DNA of 64,000 bases from Methyloversatilis discipulorum (GCF_000527135.1 NZ_AZUP01000001.1:3683535-3747534), one strand, 5' to 3'; shown: positions 37,249 through 47,355, numbered from the stretch's first letter. The notes: generated by a model from the letters alone, not told the origin. Translations and numbers: made by a program.

Positions 37249-38492
37249 CGCAGCGTGGGCCGCACATCGTCGTATTCTCGACGTTGTTCCCCAACGGCGC
37301 GCAGCCGCAGGCCGGCGTGTTCATTCGCGAGCGCATGTTCCGGGTCGGCGCCGAACTGCCGCTCACCGTGGTCGCACCGATGCCCTGGTTTCCGTTCCAG
37401 TCGCTGCTTCGACTGATACGGCCGCACTTCCGGCCGGACGTGCCGCGGGTCGAAGTGCAGCAGGGCGTGACCGTGCTGCATCCGCGTTTCCTGTCGGTGC
37501 CCGGTCTGTTCAAGAATCTCGACGGTGTGCTGCTTGCGCTCGGCGCGCGCGGCACGCTGGCACGCCTGAAGCGTGAGGGTCGTCTGGACGTGCTCGACGC
37601 CCATTTCGGCTATCCCGATGGTTATGCGGCCAGTTTGCTGGCGCGCTGGTTGCGCGTGCCGTTCACGATCACGCTGCGCGGTACGGAAACCCGCCACGCG
37701 CGTACGCCGGGACTGCGCGAACGCCTGCACGCTGCGCTCGAACGAGCCGACCGCGTGTTCTCGGTGTCCGCTTCGCTGGCCGACATCGCCGCCGGCCTCG
37801 GCATCGCCCGCGACAAGCTGCAGGTGGTGGGCAATGGCGTCGATACGCGCAAGTTCCATCCGGTCGACCGCGACGAGGCCCGGCGTGCGCTGGGCATTCC
37901 GGCCGACGCTACGGTGCTGATCAGCGTCGGCGGCCTGACCGAGCGCAAGGGCTTCCACCGCGTGATCGAACTGCTGCCCGCCTTGCGCCGCGAAGTGCCG
38001 AAGCTGCTCTTCCTGATCATCGGCGGTGCCAGCGCCGAAGGCGACTGGGGGCCGCAGCTCAGGCAACAGGTGCGCGAACTCGGACTGGAGGACTGCGTGC
38101 GCTTTCTCGGCACGATGCCGCCGGAGGCGCTCAAGCAGCCGCTGTCGGCGGCCGATGTGTTCGTACTGGCGACGCGCAACGAGGGCTGGGCCAATGTGTT
38201 TCTCGAAGCGATGGCCTGCCGGTTGCCGGTCGTGACGACCGACGTCGGCGGCAACCGGGAAGTCGTCTGTCGCGACGAACTGGGTACCGTCGTACCCTTC
38301 GGCGACGCCGCCGCGCTGCAGACGGCGCTGTCCGCCGCGCTCGCACGCGACTGGGACCGGGATGCCATCCTCGCCTACGCGCGGGACAATGAATGGGATG
38401 GACGGGTGGCCATGCTGGTCGCCGCGTTCAGGGCACTGGGCCGCAGCGGAGCGGTCGTCGCCACCGACGAAGGAGTCAGACGAGTTGGCTGA
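37245..38492 (+). CDS. GT4 glycosyltransferase
   Basis: A 415-residue GT-B enzyme with an N-terminal LFPNGAQPQAGVFIRERM segment, VVGNGVDTRKFHP, ISVGGLTERKGFHRVIELLP and NEGWANVFLEAMACRLPVV. It is related to capsule or slime glycosyltransferases; the sugar is not predictable. ATGA overlap with the preceding gene and 8-bp overlap with the sulfotransferase. Confidence 0.9.
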   Translation: MTQRGPHIVVFSTLFPNGAQPQAGVFIRERMFRVGAELPLTVVAPMPWFPFQSLLRLIRPHFRPDVPRVEVQQGVTVLHPRFLSVPGLFKNLDGVLLALGARGTLARLKREGRLDVLDAHFGYPDGYAASLLARWLRVPFTITLRGTETRHARTPGLRERLHAALERADRVFSVSASLADIAAGLGIARDKLQVVGNGVDTRKFHPVDRDEARRALGIPADATVLISVGGLTERKGFHRVIELLPALRREVPKLLFLIIGGASAEGDWGPQLRQQVRELGLEDCVRFLGTMPPEALKQPLSAADVFVLATRNEGWANVFLEAMACRLPVVTTDVGGNREVVCRDELGTVVPFGDAAALQTALSAALARDWDRDAILAYARDNEWDGRVAMLVAAFRALGRSGAVVATDEGVRRVG

Positions 38493-39315
38493 AGCATCGA
38501 AATGGGCGCATGTGCGCGAGCAGATCGAGTACCGGACCCTGCTCGCGTCCAAGTGGTGCGTGCAGCGCCTGCCGCGTGCCGCCGGCGCACGCCGTCACGT
38601 GTTTGTCGCCGGCATGCAGCGTTCGGGCACCAATATGCTGATGGACCTGATCGAGCGCAGCATGCTGACCGACGTCTATCACGAGCGCGACCCGCGCGCC
38701 TTCGACAACTACATGATGCGCGAGCTGCCGGTGATCCGCCGGCTGGTCGAGCAGTCGCGTGCGCCGCACTTCGTCATCAAGTGCCTGTGCGAACTCGATC
38801 GCCTGCCGGCGCTGATGAGCGAGTTCCAGCCGTCGAAGGCGCTGTGGATCGTGCGTGAGTACCGCGATGCGGTGAATTCCGCGCTGGTGTCCTTCGGCCG
38901 CTTTTCGCAGCAGATCGACCGCATCGTGCGCGGAAAGGCTGACGGCGAGTGGTTCGCCGGCGGCATGTCAGACGACACGCTGCGCCTAGTGCGCGAGCTG
39001 TGGCGTCCGGACATGAACGAGGCGACCGCGGCCGCGCTGATCTGGTATTTCCGCAATCTGCTGTTCTTCCAGATGAAGCTGGACCGCAATGCGCGAGTGA
39101 AGCTGCTGTCCTACGAGTCGCTGGTAACGCACCCGGTCGAGGAATGCGAGGCGGCGTTCCGCTTCATCGACCTGCCGTTCACGCCTTTCATCACGCGCAA
39201 GGTGTTCGCCAGTTCGATCAGCAAGAAGGCGCCGCCGCCGGTCGAACCGGCCGTGGCCCAGTTGTGCGACGAACTGATGGCGCGCTTCGCCGCCGTGCGG
39301 GGGACGCATGCCTGA
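38485..39315 (+). CDS. Sulfotransferase (PAPS-dependent), TTG start
   Basis: A 276-residue P-loop sulfotransferase with the 5'-phosphosulfate loop VAGMQRSGTNMLMDLIER near residue 40 and the 3'-phosphate segment IVREYRDAVNSALVSFGRF. It would add sulfate to polysaccharide sugars using PAPS. The start is TTG at 38485: an AAGGAG site lies 9 bp upstream, and no ATG or GTG fits before the P-loop. Overlaps both neighbours by 8 bp. Confidence 0.88.
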   Translation: MAEASKWAHVREQIEYRTLLASKWCVQRLPRAAGARRHVFVAGMQRSGTNMLMDLIERSMLTDVYHERDPRAFDNYMMRELPVIRRLVEQSRAPHFVIKCLCELDRLPALMSEFQPSKALWIVREYRDAVNSALVSFGRFSQQIDRIVRGKADGEWFAGGMSDDTLRLVRELWRPDMNEATAAALIWYFRNLLFFQMKLDRNARVKLLSYESLVTHPVEECEAAFRFIDLPFTPFITRKVFASSISKKAPPPVEPAVAQLCDELMARFAAVRGTHA

Positions 39316-40669
39316 TCTGCGTACCCGTCTGGTGTCCGGTCTCGTCTTTCCGCTGCAGGAAAGGCTGAAGAAGCACAGCACGGTGGCCGACCGCCGCGCG
39401 ATGGAGGACAGCCAGTGGTGGCCGCGCGAGCGGCTGGAAGCGCTGCGCGTGCAACGCCTGCGCGCGCTGCTGACGCATGCGGCGACACACGTTCCTTACT
39501 ACCGCGATCTGTTCGCGCGCATCGGTTTCGATCCGGCTGCGGTGTCCAGCCTGACCGACCTGCAGCGCCTGCCTTTCCTCGACAAGCCGCTGATCCGCGC
39601 TCACACCGATGCGCTGAAAGCCGACGACGCACGTGGTCTGGCGCGCTTCAATACCGGCGGGTCGAGCGGCGTGCCGCTCATCTTCTACATCGGCCTCGAA
39701 CGCGTCAGTCGTGACGTTGCCGCCAAATGGCGGGCCACGCGCTGGTGGGGCGTCGATATCGGTGACCCGGAAATCGTGCTGTGGGGCAGCCCGATCGAAC
39801 TGGGCGCGCAGGACCGCGTGCGCCTGCTGCGCGATCGCCTGATGCGTACCCGGCTGCTGCCGGCGTTCGAAATGTCCGATGCGAAGGTCGACGGCTTCAT
39901 CGACGAAATCCGCACGCTGCGGCCGAAGATGCTGTTCGGCTACCCGTCGGCGTTCGCCCACATCGCCCGCCACGCGCAGCGACAGGGCGTGCGCCTGGAC
40001 GATCTCGGCATCAAGGTGGTGTTCGTCACGTCGGAACGCCTGTACGACCATCAGCGCACGCTGATCGAACAGAGTTTCGGTGCGCCGGTGGCCAATGGCT
40101 ATGGCGGCCGTGACGCCGGCTTCATCGCGCACCAATGCCCGTCCGGCTCGCTGCACATCACCGCCGAAGACGTGATCGTCGAAATCGTCGATCGGGAAGG
40201 GCGGGTGCTGCCGCCGGGCGAATCCGGCGAGATTGTCGTCACCCATCTGGCCACCCGTGATTTCCCCTTCGTGCGTTACCGCACCGGCGACGTCGGTGTG
40301 CTGGCAGCGCCGGACGACGTGCCCTGCGCCTGCGGTCGTACGCTGCCGGTGCTGAAGGAAGTGCAGGGCCGCAGCACCGACTTCATCGTCGCCAGGGATG
40401 GCACGGTGATGCATGGCCTGGCGCTGATCTACATCGTGCGCGACATGCCCGGCGTGGCCGGCTTCCGCATCGAGCAGGAAAGTCTCGATCTGACCCGGGT
40501 GAAGGTGGTGACCGAGGCCGGCTTCCCGGCCGACGGCGATGCGCGCATCCGCGCCGGCATGAAGGCGCGGCTCGGCGAATCGGTCGAGGTCGTGGTCGAG
40601 CACGTCGCGCAGATCGCCGCCGAAGGCTCGGGCAAGTTCCGCTACGTCGTCAGCAAGGTGGCTGCATGA
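39308..40669 (+). CDS. CapK-like AMP-forming ligase (phenylacetate-CoA ligase family)
   Basis: A 453-residue adenylate-forming enzyme of the PaaK/CapK type. The phosphate-binding loop is NTGGSSGVPLIFY, with later motifs NGYGGRDAGFIAHQCP and RYRTGDVGVL. CapK relatives occur in capsule loci and may activate a small carboxylate for attachment to a glycan. Cys residues (CACGRTLP) near residue 340 resemble those in phenylacetate-CoA ligases. Neighbouring FemAB and ATP-grasp genes point to amide substituents. Confidence 0.85.
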   Translation: MPDLRTRLVSGLVFPLQERLKKHSTVADRRAMEDSQWWPRERLEALRVQRLRALLTHAATHVPYYRDLFARIGFDPAAVSSLTDLQRLPFLDKPLIRAHTDALKADDARGLARFNTGGSSGVPLIFYIGLERVSRDVAAKWRATRWWGVDIGDPEIVLWGSPIELGAQDRVRLLRDRLMRTRLLPAFEMSDAKVDGFIDEIRTLRPKMLFGYPSAFAHIARHAQRQGVRLDDLGIKVVFVTSERLYDHQRTLIEQSFGAPVANGYGGRDAGFIAHQCPSGSLHITAEDVIVEIVDREGRVLPPGESGEIVVTHLATRDFPFVRYRTGDVGVLAAPDDVPCACGRTLPVLKEVQGRSTDFIVARDGTVMHGLALIYIVRDMPGVAGFRIEQESLDLTRVKVVTEAGFPADGDARIRAGMKARLGESVEVVVEHVAQIAAEGSGKFRYVVSKVAA

Positions 40670-40684
40670 TCGAGGTGACGCGCC

Positions 40685-42040
40685 GTGCGTGACATCGTCG
40701 TCACCATCGCCGTATTCGGCATGTTGCCCTTCATCCTGCGTACGCCCTGGATAGGCATCCTGGTGTTCACGTGGCTCAGCCTGATGAACCCGCACCGGCT
40801 GGCCTACGGTTTTTCGCTGAGCTTTCCGTTCGCGATGATCGTTGCACTGACCACGCTGGTGGCGCTGCTGTTCTCGAAGGAGATCAAGAAGATCATCTGG
40901 ACGCGGGAAAGCATCATCCTCGCGCTGTTCGTCATCTGGATGTGCATCACGACGACACAGGCGATCTACCCGGCCGACGCGCAGATCCAGCTGGACAAGG
41001 TGTTGAAGATCCAGCTGATGATTTTCGTGGCCCTGATGATCATGCGCAGTTTCGACCGCATCGAGGCCTTGCTCTGGGTGTCGGCGGCGTCGATCGGCTT
41101 CTATGGATTCAAGGGCGGCATCTTCACCATCCTGCGCGGCGGCGTGTTCCGCGTGCAGGGACCGCCCGGCACCTTCATCGGCGGCAATAACGAGATCGGT
41201 CTCGCGCTGGCGATGACGGTGCCGCTGCTCTACTTCATGCGGTCGCGGGCGGCCAATCCGCTGCTCAAGCTCTTCCTGACCACCTGGGTGGTGCTGACCG
41301 CCTTTGCGGCGATCGGCACGCAGTCGCGGGGCGCGATGCTGGGCATGGCATCGATGACGGTGTTCATCTGGCTGAACAGCCGCAAGAAGATACAAACCGC
41401 CCTCCTGCTGGCGGTGACCGGCTACGCGATCGCGAACTTCATGCCGCAGTCGTGGTACGACCGCATGAGCACGATCGAGACGCACGAGGAGGACAAGTCC
41501 GCACAGGGGCGCGTCAACGCATGGTGGACCAGCTTCAACATGGCGAACGACCGCATCTTCGGCGGCGGTTTCGAGTGCTGGAAGCGACAGGTGTTCGCGA
41601 TGTACGCGCCCGATCCGACCAATGTGCGCGACGTGCATAGCGTTGTGTTCGAAGTGCTGGGCGAACACGGTTACATCGGGCTAGGTCTGTTCTTCACCCT
41701 CGGCCTGTTCACCTGGCTCAGCGCCGGCTGGAGCGCCCGCCGGGCGCGCAAGATGCCGGACATCGCCTGGGTGGCGGACATGATGCGCATGGTCCAGGTC
41801 AGTCTCATCGCCTACGCGACGGCCGGCCTCTTCCTCGGCCTGGCCTACTTCGACTACTACTACACGCTCATCGTGGTCGTTGTCGCGACGACCTGGCTGA
41901 TCAGGCGGCGTCTCGCAGGCCTGCCGGATGACGACTGGGCCCGCGCGCGACCGGCCGGGCTTTTCGCTGGCGGCCGCATTCCGCACCTGTGGCCCTGGAA
42001 GGCGAAGCCGGATCCAGCGCGATCCGGCTCGTCCGGGTGA
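40685..42040 (+). CDS. O-antigen ligase/polymerase-like protein, exosortase A-associated
   Basis: A 451-residue inner-membrane protein with about ten hydrophobic helices and a large periplasmic loop (GGNNEIGLAL and QGRVNAWWTSFNMANDRIFGGGFECW region), typical of Wzy/WaaL proteins and of the O-glycosylation ligase group found in XrtA loci. It could polymerise the repeat unit or transfer glycan to PEP-CTERM proteins. Starts at GTG 40685. Confidence 0.9.
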   Translation: MRDIVVTIAVFGMLPFILRTPWIGILVFTWLSLMNPHRLAYGFSLSFPFAMIVALTTLVALLFSKEIKKIIWTRESIILALFVIWMCITTTQAIYPADAQIQLDKVLKIQLMIFVALMIMRSFDRIEALLWVSAASIGFYGFKGGIFTILRGGVFRVQGPPGTFIGGNNEIGLALAMTVPLLYFMRSRAANPLLKLFLTTWVVLTAFAAIGTQSRGAMLGMASMTVFIWLNSRKKIQTALLLAVTGYAIANFMPQSWYDRMSTIETHEEDKSAQGRVNAWWTSFNMANDRIFGGGFECWKRQVFAMYAPDPTNVRDVHSVVFEVLGEHGYIGLGLFFTLGLFTWLSAGWSARRARKMPDIAWVADMMRMVQVSLIAYATAGLFLGLAYFDYYYTLIVVVVATTWLIRRRLAGLPDDDWARARPAGLFAGGRIPHLWPWKAKPDPARSGSSG

Positions 42041-42056
42041 CACGGGAAGACACGAC

Positions 42057-42920
42057 ATGGATATCAAAGCGGCTTGGCGCGCGCTGCGCCGTCGACTGAA
42101 CAGACGCGCGATCGGCGAGCTGCAACTGATGAAGCGTTACGAGAAGGTGCATGGTCGTCCTTTCGACCCGGCGCACGTCGAGCGTTTCACCGAAAAGGTG
42201 CTGCAGCGCATGCTCGTCGTGAACAGGCGCGGCAATGCACTCTATTCGCGCCTCAGCGACAAGTACGCGGTGCGCGACTATGTGCGCGAGAAGGTTGGTG
42301 CGGAACACCTGGTCGATCTGATCTGGTCGGGTACCGACCCGCGGCGCATTCCTTTCGACACGCTGCCGTCGAAATGCGTCATCAAGACGAACAATGGCTC
42401 CGGCGGCAATATTCTGATCGACGGTGCCTGTGACCGCGATGACGTGATCGCCCGCCTGACCGAGTGGCTGGGCAAGGACTACTACTGGATCGACCACGAG
42501 TATCACTACGCGAAGATCAAGCCGCGCGTCGTGATCGAGGCCTATCTCGACGATGGCCAGGAGAACGGTCCGCTCGACTACAAGCTGTGGTGTTTCGACG
42601 GCGTGCCGCAGCTGGTCCAGGTCGACGATTGTCGGCACGGTATCAACGCCTTGTACGATCGGGACTGGACGTTGCTGCCCTTCCGCTACCGTGACAACCA
42701 GAAGGACTTCAACATGCCGCGACCGGCCAATCTGGACCGCTTGCTCGAAGTGGGTGCCCGCTTGTCCGAGGGTTTCGATTTCGTCCGTGTCGATCTGTAC
42801 AACGTGCACGGACAGGTCTATTTCGGCGAGATGACCTTCACACCGCTGGGCGGGCGCATGCGTTTCCGCCCGGACGAATGGGACCTGACCGTCGGGCGCT
42901 TCTGGCAACAGGCGCACTGA
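42057..42920 (+). CDS. TupA-like ATP-grasp ligase
   Basis: A 287-residue ATP-grasp protein. N-terminal LMKRYEKVHGRPFDPAHVERF, then FDTLPSKCVIKTNNGSGGN (ATP lid), IEAYLDDGQENGPLDYKLWCFDG and a final FGEMTFTPLGGRM. It resembles TupA, which links glutamate or other amino acids in teichuronopeptide, so it may attach amino acids to the exopolysaccharide. Last gene of the plus-strand operon, 14 bp from the end of the convergent block. Confidence 0.87.
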   Translation: MDIKAAWRALRRRLNRRAIGELQLMKRYEKVHGRPFDPAHVERFTEKVLQRMLVVNRRGNALYSRLSDKYAVRDYVREKVGAEHLVDLIWSGTDPRRIPFDTLPSKCVIKTNNGSGGNILIDGACDRDDVIARLTEWLGKDYYWIDHEYHYAKIKPRVVIEAYLDDGQENGPLDYKLWCFDGVPQLVQVDDCRHGINALYDRDWTLLPFRYRDNQKDFNMPRPANLDRLLEVGARLSEGFDFVRVDLYNVHGQVYFGEMTFTPLGGRMRFRPDEWDLTVGRFWQQAH

Positions 42921-42934
42921 CCAGCGGGCCGGTA

Positions 42935-44101
42935 TCAGCGTTTCAGGTCGCGCGTGTGTTCGACCGTCTGTTGCATCACCGCCGCCCACGAGAAATCCCG
43001 ATGCGCCCGCGTTTCGGCGCGGGCAGCGCAGGCGGTGCCGAAGCCAGTCGTCGGGTCGAGCAGCCTGAACAGCGCCTCGGTCACCGCGGGCAATGAATTG
43101 CCGTCGCAGCGCAGGCCGGTTTCGCCGTCGAGCACGGCCGAGCCGGTGCCGCCGGCCATGCCGGTCAGCGAGGTCCGGCCGCAGGCCGCCGCCTCGATAT
43201 AGACCATGCCGAAACCTTCAGTGTCGGCGCCGATGTCGCGGTTGGGCATCGCGAACAGATCGCTCGCCGCGTACCACAGGGGCAGGTCTTCGGCACTGAC
43301 ACCGCCGAGCAGGTGGATGCGTTCCGGCATTGCCGATGCGGCACGGATGCCGGCCAGGTATTCGGCGTCCTCGCCCTTGCCGATCACCGCGTGATGCACA
43401 TCCAGTCCGCGGCGCACCAGTTCCGGCACCGACTGCATCACGTAGTCGAAACCCTTGCGCCGCGACAGCCGGCCGACCGACAGGATGAGCTTGGCGTCGG
43501 GCTTCAGGCCGAGCGAGGCGCGCAGCTTCGAGCCATCCAGCCCCGGGCGGAAGCGCTCGGTGTCCACGCCCGGGTTGATGATGACCACGCGTTCCGGCTG
43601 CACACCCATGTCGAGCAACAGGCCGCGCGTGAATTCGCTGTTGGCGATCACCAGCTGGGCGCCGCAGTAGGCCTCGCGCATCGCCTTGACCCGGCGCGGC
43701 TGACGCCAGGTGGTGATTTCCTCGCCGTGTGCGTAGATGACGACCGGCAGGCGCAGCAATCTGCCTGCACGCACGGCGACCAGACCTTCGGGCAGCACGC
43801 GGCCGGCGTGGATCTGCGTGACCGGATGGCGCCAGCCCACGCTGAGCGTCTTCACGAAGAATTCGAGATAGACCGGCAGCGATTCCGGCCGTAGCCATGG
43901 ATAGCGCTTGAGCCCGAGGCGATGGATGGTGTTCGGGCTGGCACGGTCGTGCTCTTCGGCACCCGGTACGTCGGCGGTCAGGATGTGCGTGCCGGCGCCG
44001 CCCATGCGGCGGTACACCTCGTCGAACCACACGGCGGTCCCGCCCTTGGTGGGCTGGAACAGTTCGGTGATGACCAGAAAGCGGGCGTCGGGCGCGTTCA
44101 T
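42935..44101 (-). CDS. GT4 glycosyltransferase
   Basis: A 388-residue GT-B enzyme with an N-terminal ITELFQPTKGGTAVWFDEVYRRM segment (split donor/acceptor domain), IINPGVDTERFRPG, LSVGRLSRRKGFDYVMQ and a later DTEGFGMVYIEAAACGR. It is the last gene of the minus-strand block. GAGG precedes ATG 44101; a longer start at 44125 overlaps the upstream gene. Confidence 0.9.
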   Translation of the reverse strand: MNAPDARFLVITELFQPTKGGTAVWFDEVYRRMGGAGTHILTADVPGAEEHDRASPNTIHRLGLKRYPWLRPESLPVYLEFFVKTLSVGWRHPVTQIHAGRVLPEGLVAVRAGRLLRLPVVIYAHGEEITTWRQPRRVKAMREAYCGAQLVIANSEFTRGLLLDMGVQPERVVIINPGVDTERFRPGLDGSKLRASLGLKPDAKLILSVGRLSRRKGFDYVMQSVPELVRRGLDVHHAVIGKGEDAEYLAGIRAASAMPERIHLLGGVSAEDLPLWYAASDLFAMPNRDIGADTEGFGMVYIEAAACGRTSLTGMAGGTGSAVLDGETGLRCDGNSLPAVTEALFRLLDPTTGFGTACAARAETRAHRDFSWAAVMQQTVEHTRDLKR

Positions 44102-44105
44102 CGCC

Positions 44106-45974
44106 TCACCCGTCCAGTCGCGCATTCGGATGCGCGGCCAGCCAGTGTTCGAGCATCATCAGCACCCAGATCATCACGCCATAGTAGGAGGCGTGCTCGC
44201 TGCGGTGGCGCTCCAGCAGATGTTTGACGAAGGCGGGCTGCACGACGCCGCGCTGCGCCAGCGCGTCCAGTGCGTCGTGTGCCATGCGGCTCAGTTGCGG
44301 GTCCTGTTGCATCCACAGGCCGAAGGGCAGGCCGAAGCCGTGCTTCGATTTGGTGATCGTCGCCTGCGGCAGGAAGTCCTTCAGTGCGTCCTTGAAGAAC
44401 CAGCGCAGCTGACCATCGCGCACCTTGTAGTCGGCCGGCAGCATGGCCGAGAAGTCCATCAGCCGCTCGTCGAGCAGCGGGTAATGCACCTCGATGTCGG
44501 CCAGTTCGCACATGCGCGACACCTTGCGCAGGTCGCTGTCGGCCAGCGTCTGCTTCAGGTCCAGATGCATCATGCGATTGACCATCGCGTTTGATCGCGT
44601 GCGGCCGTATACCTCGCGCGCGATCGCGCGCGGGTGGTCCGGGTCGATGCCGCGCAGCAGCCGCTCGGGCAGGATGCGCGACGCGCCCTCGCGTTCGACG
44701 TGGTTGAACACTTCCATCCGGTCCGGCAGCGGAATGCTCGCGCGCTGCACGTAGTTGCGGCCCTTGCGTAGCACGCCCACCGCCAGCGCGTCAGGCAGGT
44801 GACCGAGCACGCCATTCAGTATCGCGCGCAGCGGCGCCGGCACACGGCCGTAGCGCTCGAACACTTCCTGATCGGCATAGCGCGCATTGCCGCCGAAGAT
44901 CTCGTCGCCGCCGTCGCCGGCCAGCATCAGCGTCCGGCCGTCGGCGCGCGCCATGCGGGCGCAGAAGTAGGTCGGCACCGCCGAAGCGTTGCCGAAGGGC
45001 TCGTCGTAGATGGCTGCGATCTTCGGGATCGCCTCGGCAACGTCGGCCGGGGTGACGTAATACTCGTGCGCGGTGCAGCCGAAATGACCGGCCGCGATGC
45101 GCGCGAACTCCATCTCGTCGAAGCCGTCGGCGTCGAAGCCGATGGAATAGGTGTCGGGGCCGCGACCAGCGACACGGGCCATCATGCCGGCGACGGTCGA
45201 GCTGTCGGTGCCGCCGCTGAGGAAGGCGCCGACGCTGTCACGGGTGGTCGCGTCGCGCACCGACGATTCGAGCAGTTCGCGGAACTGCGCCGCGTAGCGG
45301 GCATAGTCGTCGGGCGTATCGTCGGCGTAGGGCATGCTCCAGTAGAAGCCGGTGCGCAGTGCGCCGTCGCGCAGGTGCACGTATTGCGCCGGCAGCAGCT
45401 TGAACACGTCGCGGTAGATGGTGGCCGGCGCTGGCACCATGTGGCAGTAGAGGTAGTCGTACAGCGACTGCGGATCGATCGCCGGGCGCACCGCGGGATG
45501 CGCGGTCACCGCGTCGGTCGTTGCACCGAACACCAGTGTGCTGCCGCGCAGCGCGTAGCACAGCTCCTGCGCGCCGACGCGATCGATGGCGAGCAGTGCT
45601 TCGTGCCGTGCGCCGTCGACCACGGCGAGCGAGAAGCGTCCGCGCAGCGATTCGAGCAATGCCGGGCCGCGCTCGCGCCAGGCCTGCAGCAGCGACTGCG
45701 CCATGCCGGTGTGCGCGGCGCGCGCGGCCAGGTCGGCGTCCGCCCACGACGGCTTGCCGGCCAGTGCCAGCAGCAGGTCGCCGTCCTTGCACACTTCCGT
45801 ATCGCCGGGACGGGCGCGTACCGCCACCGCGGCGCGGCCTCCGAGACGGAACTGCACGCCCGCATCGGACAGGCCGCCAAGGCGCTCGGCCATGCTGCCG
45901 ATCAGCCCGGTGCGATCGTCGAGCGGTGCATTGGGAGGATTCGGGCCGTCGAGCCAGCCACAGATCTTGCTCAT
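44106..45974 (-). CDS. Asparagine synthetase-like protein without Cys2
   Basis: A 622-residue paralogue of the XrtA amidotransferase. The synthetase half is intact: SGGTDSSTVAGMMA PP-loop, GDGGDEIFGGNARY and ITKSKHGFGLPFGLW. The N-terminus reads MSKICGWLDG, so the candidate nucleophile Cys is at position 5 and can act only if four residues are removed. It may be a glutaminase-dead enzyme using ammonia or making an amide or peptide bond to a glycan, as in beta-lactam-synthetase-type relatives. It is 55 bp downstream of the GT4 gene. Confidence 0.87.
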   Translation of the reverse strand: MSKICGWLDGPNPPNAPLDDRTGLIGSMAERLGGLSDAGVQFRLGGRAAVAVRARPGDTEVCKDGDLLLALAGKPSWADADLAARAAHTGMAQSLLQAWRERGPALLESLRGRFSLAVVDGARHEALLAIDRVGAQELCYALRGSTLVFGATTDAVTAHPAVRPAIDPQSLYDYLYCHMVPAPATIYRDVFKLLPAQYVHLRDGALRTGFYWSMPYADDTPDDYARYAAQFRELLESSVRDATTRDSVGAFLSGGTDSSTVAGMMARVAGRGPDTYSIGFDADGFDEMEFARIAAGHFGCTAHEYYVTPADVAEAIPKIAAIYDEPFGNASAVPTYFCARMARADGRTLMLAGDGGDEIFGGNARYADQEVFERYGRVPAPLRAILNGVLGHLPDALAVGVLRKGRNYVQRASIPLPDRMEVFNHVEREGASRILPERLLRGIDPDHPRAIAREVYGRTRSNAMVNRMMHLDLKQTLADSDLRKVSRMCELADIEVHYPLLDERLMDFSAMLPADYKVRDGQLRWFFKDALKDFLPQATITKSKHGFGLPFGLWMQQDPQLSRMAHDALDALAQRGVVQPAFVKHLLERHRSEHASYYGVMIWVLMMLEHWLAAHPNARLDG

Positions 45975-46029
45975 CGTTCTTCCCTTTCAGTGCGGACGTA
46001 CTCGCCGGTGTCACCTTCGCGGTACGTCT

Positions 46030-47256
46030 TCATCGGTGTGCTCCAACCAGGCGGTCGTACAGCCTGCTGTATCCCTGCGCGACGCTGTGCAGCGAGAACT
46101 GCTCTTCGGCGATGCGCCGGCCGTTCTCGCCCAAGGCGCGACCGGCCGGTGACAGGCCGCTGCAGACGGCCAGTGCCAGCGCCTGCGGATCGTCCGGCGA
46201 ATAGGTGTAACCGGTGCGGCCGTGCTGCACCAGATCGCGGGTGCCGCTGACATCCGCGGCGACGCAGGGCAGGCCGCTGGCCATCGCTTCCAGCACCACG
46301 TTGGGCAGGCCTTCGCGGTGCGAGGGCAGCACCAGCAGGTCGGCCGCGCGCAGATAGCGCTCGACGTCGGCACTGCGCGGCCGCAGCATGAAGCGCTGTG
46401 GCGCCTGCCTGCCGAGTGCGTTCAGGCGGGCGATCAGTTCGCCGTTCGGATCTTCGCGACTCTGCGGGCCGACGGCGACCAGCAGGGCGCAGGTGCCGAA
46501 GGCGTCCTGCTGCACCCACTGCGTGGCCAGCCACTCGATATTCTTGCGTGCGTCCATCACCCCTGCGTACAGCGCGACCGGCACGTCGGCCGGCAGACCG
46601 AGTTCGGTGCGCAGCGCCTGCCGGTCGGCCGCGTCCGCCGGATGAAAGAGCGCCGTATCGACGCCATTCGGCAGATAGTGGATGCGTTCGGCAGGCAGGC
46701 CGCAGTCATTGAATTCGCGCACCAGATCGCGGCTGATCGCGACGCAGGCGTCGACCTGCCGCAGCAGCGCACGGTGCAGCCGGCCGCTCAGCGTGCGGCC
46801 GATGTCGTGCAGGTCGTCGTTGGCCAGGCTGGCCTTGACGATGGACTTCAGACCGGCGGCGCGTGCCAGCGGACCGACGATGGCATTCGTGTAATAGGCG
46901 CCGTGGCTGTGCAGCACGTCGAACTCGTGGCGGCGTCGCCACACATAGGCACACAGATTGGCCCACAGCCGCAGTTCGCGATGCTTCACGCCGCGCCCGG
47001 CATACAGACGGGTGACCGGAAAGCCATCCACCGTGTCGTGCTCAGGCAGATCGCGCCAGCGCACCGTCACGAATTCGACATGATGGCCGAGTCTCCGCAA
47101 CTGCCGCGCCAGCATCAGCGCCTGCTGCGCAGCGCCGCTGAACTCGGGCGGAAAATAGGTCGAGTACATGAGCACGCGCAGCGGCCGCGCCGCGGCCAGA
47201 CTGGCGGGCGTGAGGTCCTGCTGGGACGGTGTGCTCGATGCGCTGTGCAGGCTCAT
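46030..47256 (-). CDS. GT4 glycosyltransferase
   Basis: A 408-residue GT-B enzyme: RVLMYSTYFPPEFSGAAQQALM, LPNGVDTALFHP, YAGVMDARKNIEWLATQ and SHREGLPNVVLEAMASGLPCVAADV. It has an N-terminal tail of about 25 polar residues. Start 47256 is tentative; a GTG at 47337 would extend it by 27 Arg-rich residues. Preceded by 99 bp after the third asparagine-synthetase-like gene. Confidence 0.88.
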   Translation of the reverse strand: MSLHSASSTPSQQDLTPASLAAARPLRVLMYSTYFPPEFSGAAQQALMLARQLRRLGHHVEFVTVRWRDLPEHDTVDGFPVTRLYAGRGVKHRELRLWANLCAYVWRRRHEFDVLHSHGAYYTNAIVGPLARAAGLKSIVKASLANDDLHDIGRTLSGRLHRALLRQVDACVAISRDLVREFNDCGLPAERIHYLPNGVDTALFHPADAADRQALRTELGLPADVPVALYAGVMDARKNIEWLATQWVQQDAFGTCALLVAVGPQSREDPNGELIARLNALGRQAPQRFMLRPRSADVERYLRAADLLVLPSHREGLPNVVLEAMASGLPCVAADVSGTRDLVQHGRTGYTYSPDDPQALALAVCSGLSPAGRALGENGRRIAEEQFSLHSVAQGYSRLYDRLVGAHR

Positions 47257-47355
47257 GCGGGCCGGAGGCGGTCGGGTGCGTAATGGGCGCCTACTGTAGC
47301 CGAGCCTGCGCCCCAGCGACGAGGGAAGATGCCGCACTGCCGGATGTTCGGCCGG

